Positions 60,388-64,000 of a stretch of DNA of 64,000 nucleotides are shown piece by piece. Made by a program: the position numbers and the translations under genes. Where the stretch lies: positions 62,001 to 126,000 of the forward strand of contig NZ_AZAC01000067.1 in the NCBI RefSeq assembly GCF_000931935.2, written 5' to 3'. The DNA comes from Dethiosulfatarculus sandiegensis. GTDB lineage: Bacteria > Desulfobacterota > Desulfarculia > Desulfarculales > Desulfarculaceae. The notes under the pieces were generated by a model, which was not told the DNA's origin, did no database searches, and saw only the letters and a list, made by a program, of their open reading frames with translations. Within the stretch, counting starts at the first letter, position 1, and each line of letters starts with the position of its first letter.

Positions 60388-62208
60388 ATGGGCCCGCTTG
60401 ATTCCCGCCTGCCGGAAGAAGTTTTGCAGAATGTCTTTGGTTTCGAGTCCTTCAGGGGACAACAGGCGGAGATTATTGATCATGTGCTGAAGGGAGGCGA
60501 TGCCCTGGTCTTGATGCCCACCGGTGGGGGCAAATCCCTTTGCTATCAGGTGCCCGCCCTGTGCAGGCCCGGCGTGGGGGTGGTGATTTCGCCATTGATT
60601 GCCTTAATGGCCGACCAGGTTCAGGCCCTCAACCAATATGGCGTAAAGGCCGCGGCCTTGAACTCCAGCCTTGAGCGGGATGAAGCCCGGGAGGTCGTAC
60701 AGGCCATGGCTCAAGGGGAGCTGGATCTGGTTTATCTTTCCCCGGAACGCCTTTCAAGTCAGGGATTTTTGGATTTTTTGGGAACCTGCCCTCTGGCGCT
60801 TTTTGCCATTGACGAGGCTCATTGCGTATCCCAATGGGGGCATGACTTCAGGCCCGAGTATCAGAAACTCAATATATTAAGCAGGATGTTTCCTCAGGTT
60901 CCGCGTCTGGCTTTAACGGCCACGGCAGACGAACCCACCCGGCTGGATATGGTGCAGGGGCTTGAGTTGATGGAGCCCAGGCTCTTTATCTCCGGATTTG
61001 ACCGGCCCAATATTCAGTATTCGGTAAAGGCCAAACTTAACCAGCGCAAGCAGCTGGCCGATTTTCTGGCCGGGCGCTCTCCCCGGGATTCGGGCATTGT
61101 CTATTGTATCTCCAGGGACAAGGTGGAGCGTACGGCCGAATGGCTGAATCAACTGGGATATAAGGCGCTTCCTTATCACGCGGGCTTGGATAAAGAAGTA
61201 AGACGGGCCAACCAGGACAGGTTTTTCAAGGAAGAGGGGATCATCATAACCGCCACAATCGCCTTTGGCATGGGCATAGACAAGCCGGATGTGCGTTTTG
61301 TGGCTCATCTGGATCTGCCCAAGAGCCTGGAGGCCTATTACCAGGAGACCGGCCGGGCGGGTAGGGACGGCCTGCCTTCCGAGGCCTGGATGGTTTATGG
61401 CCTGGAAGATGTGGTTAAGCAGAAGATGTTCATTGAGAACTCAAACGCCGCTGAAAAGCAAAAGCGCATAGAAAGGCAGAAGCTGGATGCGCTTTTAGGC
61501 TTCTGCGAGACTGTGCGTTGCCGCAGGCAGGTGCTCTTGGAGTATTTTGGCGACACCTGCGAGCCTTGCGGCAATTGCGACACCTGCCGGGAGCCGGTGG
61601 AGAGTTTTGACGGCACCGAGGCGGCCCAAAAGGCCTTGTCCTGCGTATACCGCACGGGTCAGAGGTTTGGGGCCAACCATGTGGTTGATGTGCTCTTGGG
61701 CAGCGACAACCAAAGGGTGCGGGATCTGGGGCACAACAACCTCAGCACCTGGGGCATTGGCAAGGAGCATTCAAGAAACGGCTGGCGTTCCATTTTGCGC
61801 CAGCTTACTTCCCTGGGACTTTTGAGCGTGGATGTGGCTGGCCACGGCGGCCTGCGCCTGGGCCCTGAATCCAGGGCTGTGTTAAGGGGCGAAAAAGAGA
61901 TACGGTTAAGGAAAGAGGTTTTGACGCCTCGAAAATCCCCCAGCAGCGGGGGAAGCCGGGCCAAGGCCTTGTTTGATGATCCATCCGACGAGGAGCTCTT
62001 CAGTTCCCTGCGCAGCCTGCGCATGGAACTGGCCAAGGAACAGGGCGTGCCGCCCTATATTATTTTTCATGACTCCACCCTGGTTGAGATCACTCGGGAA
62101 AAGCCACGGAATAAAAAGGAATTATCCTTGCTTTCCGGGGTGGGACAGACCAAATTGAAAAGATACGGCAGGGCCTTTTTGCAGGCAGTCAAGGAAAGCC
62201 TTTCGTGA
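60388..62208 (+). CDS. recQ: ATP-dependent DNA helicase RecQ
   Basis: 606 residues from ATG 60388 with AGGAG 11 bases before; an in-frame ATG at 60367 has no SD. Helicase motifs: GFESFRGQQ (motif 0), LMPTGGGKSLCYQVPAL (I), FAIDEAHCVSQWGHDFRPEY (II), LALTATAD (III), ETGRAGRDGLPS (VI). The RQC zinc site is CRRQVLLEYFGDTCEPCGNCDTC. A full HRDC domain ends the protein (LFSSLRSLRMELAKEQGVPPYIIF through KLKRYGRAFLQAV). It unwinds DNA in recombination and replication-fork repair. Confidence 0.95.
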   Translation: MGPLDSRLPEEVLQNVFGFESFRGQQAEIIDHVLKGGDALVLMPTGGGKSLCYQVPALCRPGVGVVISPLIALMADQVQALNQYGVKAAALNSSLERDEAREVVQAMAQGELDLVYLSPERLSSQGFLDFLGTCPLALFAIDEAHCVSQWGHDFRPEYQKLNILSRMFPQVPRLALTATADEPTRLDMVQGLELMEPRLFISGFDRPNIQYSVKAKLNQRKQLADFLAGRSPRDSGIVYCISRDKVERTAEWLNQLGYKALPYHAGLDKEVRRANQDRFFKEEGIIITATIAFGMGIDKPDVRFVAHLDLPKSLEAYYQETGRAGRDGLPSEAWMVYGLEDVVKQKMFIENSNAAEKQKRIERQKLDALLGFCETVRCRRQVLLEYFGDTCEPCGNCDTCREPVESFDGTEAAQKALSCVYRTGQRFGANHVVDVLLGSDNQRVRDLGHNNLSTWGIGKEHSRNGWRSILRQLTSLGLLSVDVAGHGGLRLGPESRAVLRGEKEIRLRKEVLTPRKSPSSGGSRAKALFDDPSDEELFSSLRSLRMELAKEQGVPPYIIFHDSTLVEITREKPRNKKELSLLSGVGQTKLKRYGRAFLQAVKESLS

Positions 62209-62389
62209 TAAGGGCTTGCAAAATATACTGTTTGGGGCATATATAGCCTTTTGTTTCAGATGAGGTTGATAGAACTTGGGTTCCATCAACCGGTCCGAAT
62301 TCCTGGGTTGCCAAATCCTCGAAATTCGGTGGGCCGTTATTCGGCGCTCCCCAAATATCGGTTTCCGGAGTGAGTTCGCGGCCTGTGTT

Positions 62390-62411
62390 CAGGCTGTTTG
62401 TCAACAGCCTG
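62390..62411 (+). repeat. short hairpin CAGGCTGTT-tgtc-AACAGCCTG before the potassium transporter gene
   Basis: A 9-base perfect stem with a 4-base loop, 23 bases before the start at 62435; its core equals the element at 26394. The 226-base leader also has CCGAATT/AATTCGG pairing near 62296-62327. Confidence 0.5.
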
Positions 62412-62434
62412 ATTCCTTTAAACGAGGTTTGCCT

Positions 62435-63808
62435 TTGGAAATTTTAAAACGTTTTATGGGCCGCTTCATGACCCCCTTCAGAATGCTGGCCTCTTCTTTT
62501 GGCCTGCTGATTATTCTGGGCAGTCTGGGCCTTTATCTGCCTGTGATGCAGGGTGAACAGCCGATTTCCTTTTTGGATTGTCTTTTCACCGCCACCAGCG
62601 CGGTCTGTGTGACCGGGCTGATCACAGTCGACACCGCCACTGCCTGGTCACCCTGGGGCCAGGCCCTGATTCTTCTGCTTATCCAGATAGGTGGTCTGGG
62701 CATCATGACCTATGGGGTGGCGCTTTTGTACCTCTCCGGTCAGAAACCCAGCCCCAAGACCCACAGGACCCTGTCCAAGGCCTTTGGCAGCGTGCCGGGC
62801 CAACAGGTCCACTCCCTGGCCAAGGATGTGGTTATCTACACCCTCTGCCTGGAGTTTTTGGGAACCCTCCTGCTTTGGGTGAGGTTTGGCCAGGATTACG
62901 CCTGGCCCAAGGCCCTGGCCCTGGCCGGGTTCCATTGTGTCAGCGCCTTTTGCAACGCCGGTTTTTCCCTGTTCTCGAACAGTCTGGTGGATTATGCCCA
63001 TGATCCCCTGGTTAACTCGGTGATTTTATTTTTAATTGTCGCCGGGGGAATCGGTTTTTTGGTTATGCGGGAGCTGGTGACAAGGTGGCGTACGCGAAAG
63101 AGCGTGCGTCCCAAGCGCCTTTCCCTTAACACCAGGCTGGTGCTGTTCAGCTCCCTGGGGCTCTTTGTGCTGGGGGCTCTGGTGCTGGCTCTTTTCGAGT
63201 TTATGGCCAATGGAGGAGAGGCCTGGCAAGAGGGAATCTGGCCGGTTGTCTTCACCTCCCTCACCCCACGTACAGCCGGATTCAACACCATTGAGATGAG
63301 TGACTTGAGTAATGCCTCGATTTTAGTTGTAATGTTTTTGATGCTTATCGGCGCATCACCCGGCTCCTGCGGAGGCGGGGTCAAGACCACCACCTTTGCC
63401 GTTTTGGTTTTACTGGTTAAAAATCGGGTGCAGGGCAAGAATTGGGCGGGCATGTGCGGTCGCGCGGTCAGTGATTCCCAGTTGGCCAATGCCCTTGCCC
63501 TGGTGATGTGTTCTTTGGTGGTGGTCTTTGTGGGCAGTTTGATTCTGGTGAGCCTGGAGCTTAATCAAAGCCCCCTGGCCGAGGCCAGGGGTGAGACCCT
63601 GGTATTGGCCTTTGAGGCGGTGAGCGCCTTTGGCACGGTGGGGCTCAGCCTGGGGGCCACCGGCCACCTCAACTGGGCCGGCAAGCTGGTGGTGATCGCG
63701 CTTATGTTCATAGGCCGTATTGGGCCCCTCACCTTTGTCTATTCCCTTTCCAAGAGGGTGGCGGTCAGGTCCTTTAGTTTGGCCGAAGAACGCATAATGA
63801 TCGGTTGA
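62435..63808 (+). CDS. Trk/Ktr-type potassium uptake membrane subunit
   Basis: 457 residues from TTG 62435 with GAGG 7 bases upstream; an ATG at 62456 is possible. The four selectivity-filter loops are visible: ATSAVCVTGLITVDT, SAFCNAGFSLFSNSL, LTPRTAGFNTIEMSD and SAFGTVGLSLGATG. GSCGGGVKTTTFAVL follows the third loop. The length and simple N-terminus fit KtrB more than TrkH. It needs the cytoplasmic RCK partner encoded just downstream. Confidence 0.93.
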   Translation: MEILKRFMGRFMTPFRMLASSFGLLIILGSLGLYLPVMQGEQPISFLDCLFTATSAVCVTGLITVDTATAWSPWGQALILLLIQIGGLGIMTYGVALLYLSGQKPSPKTHRTLSKAFGSVPGQQVHSLAKDVVIYTLCLEFLGTLLLWVRFGQDYAWPKALALAGFHCVSAFCNAGFSLFSNSLVDYAHDPLVNSVILFLIVAGGIGFLVMRELVTRWRTRKSVRPKRLSLNTRLVLFSSLGLFVLGALVLALFEFMANGGEAWQEGIWPVVFTSLTPRTAGFNTIEMSDLSNASILVVMFLMLIGASPGSCGGGVKTTTFAVLVLLVKNRVQGKNWAGMCGRAVSDSQLANALALVMCSLVVVFVGSLILVSLELNQSPLAEARGETLVLAFEAVSAFGTVGLSLGATGHLNWAGKLVVIALMFIGRIGPLTFVYSLSKRVAVRSFSLAEERIMIG

Positions 63809-63820
63809 CAAGGAGTTGTC

Positions 63821-64000
63821 ATGAATATCGCAGTTATTGGCCTGGGGACTTTTGGCCGCAGCCTGGTTTTGAGCCTGCATAAGGCGGGTCACAACCTGAA
63901 TGTGGTGGATCTTGATCAGTCCGCCGTGTCGCAGGTAAAGGATTATTGCGATCAGGCCGTGGTCGGGGACGTCACCCAAAAGGAACTCTTGGAAGAGATG
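63821..64000 (+). CDS. RCK/TrkA-N potassium-uptake regulatory subunit (partial)
   Basis: The first 60 codons encode NIAVIGLGTFGRSLVLSLHKAGHNLNVVDLDQS, the nucleotide-binding start of KtrA/TrkA proteins (GLGxFG and the acidic end of beta 2). AAGGAG stands before ATG 63821, 12 bases after the membrane subunit. The gene runs out of the window. Confidence 0.93.
   Translation, partial: MNIAVIGLGTFGRSLVLSLHKAGHNLNVVDLDQSAVSQVKDYCDQAVVGDVTQKELLEEM

Noticed and set aside
62276-62434. Longer N-terminal extension of the potassium transporter frame
   Set aside because: The extension has no similarity to Trk/Ktr proteins, crosses a hairpin, and has no SD; the TTG at 62435 has one.

Overview
The window looks like a chromosomal segment of an anaerobic member of the Desulfobacterota (former Deltaproteobacteria). 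The grounds are the gene families: a giant 2-hydroxyacyl-CoA-dehydratase-type activase, an FmdE-family protein, a Cys-rich Fe-S protein, several PAS domains with a Cys motif, two sigma-54 activators with matching -24/-12 promoters, and a psp operon. This is inferred from gene content; I saw no rRNA, tRNA or CRISPR array. GC is near 50%, with AT-rich islands at about 1500-3900, 19200-22500 and 38080-38400.

Region 1 (1-5940) is decayed or mobile-looking: two tandem alpha/beta hydrolases (one frameshifted in a G9 tract, one cut by the window edge), an IS3-type transposase remnant, a class-C beta-lactamase-like serine hydrolase, a multiply broken isoaspartyl dipeptidase gene and a lipoprotein hydrolase. 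Region 2 (6118-19134, minus strand) is one long signalling operon. It starts with a stressosome set (two RsbR, RsbS, RsbT, and an RsbT-RsbX fusion) and runs through overlapping genes into a hybrid histidine kinase, a second kinase, a REC-HD-GYP protein, a REC-GAF-PAS-DHp protein without an ATPase domain, and a degenerate kinase. No RsbU, RsbV, RsbW or sigma factor is present in the window, so the likely output is a phosphorelay and cyclic-di-GMP. A divergent AT-rich pair (REC plus dead HD-GYP, then a coiled-coil protein) follows.

Region 3 (22896-37415) has a CysB-like LysR regulator divergent from a cluster with strongly biased codon use: a thioredoxin-fold protein, a GcvH-like lipoyl protein, a small acidic protein and a sulfatase-fold hydrolase with Thr at the catalytic position. 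PHP and glucosylglycerate-synthase-like genes follow. Converging on them is a minus-strand operon of a second Thr-type sulfatase-fold enzyme, a complete Aap amino-acid ABC transporter and a cysteine-synthase-like PLP enzyme. Together they suggest uptake and processing of an esterified or sulfur-related amino-acid-like compound.

Region 4 (38701-53228) has a TsaA-domain gene, a methyltransferase, the double activase, FmdE, an MFS transporter and a MarR regulator with three matching operator candidates; then MscS, a DUF4198 protein, a GntR/Fe-S pair with an operator at the start codon, a broken DUF4214-methyltransferase gene and cystathionine beta-lyase. Region 5 (53556-64000) has a GAF-type sigma-54 activator facing a sigma-54 promoter and a small acidic protein, the pspF/pspABC locus with a second sigma-54 promoter, recQ and a Trk/Ktr potassium uptake pair cut by the window end.
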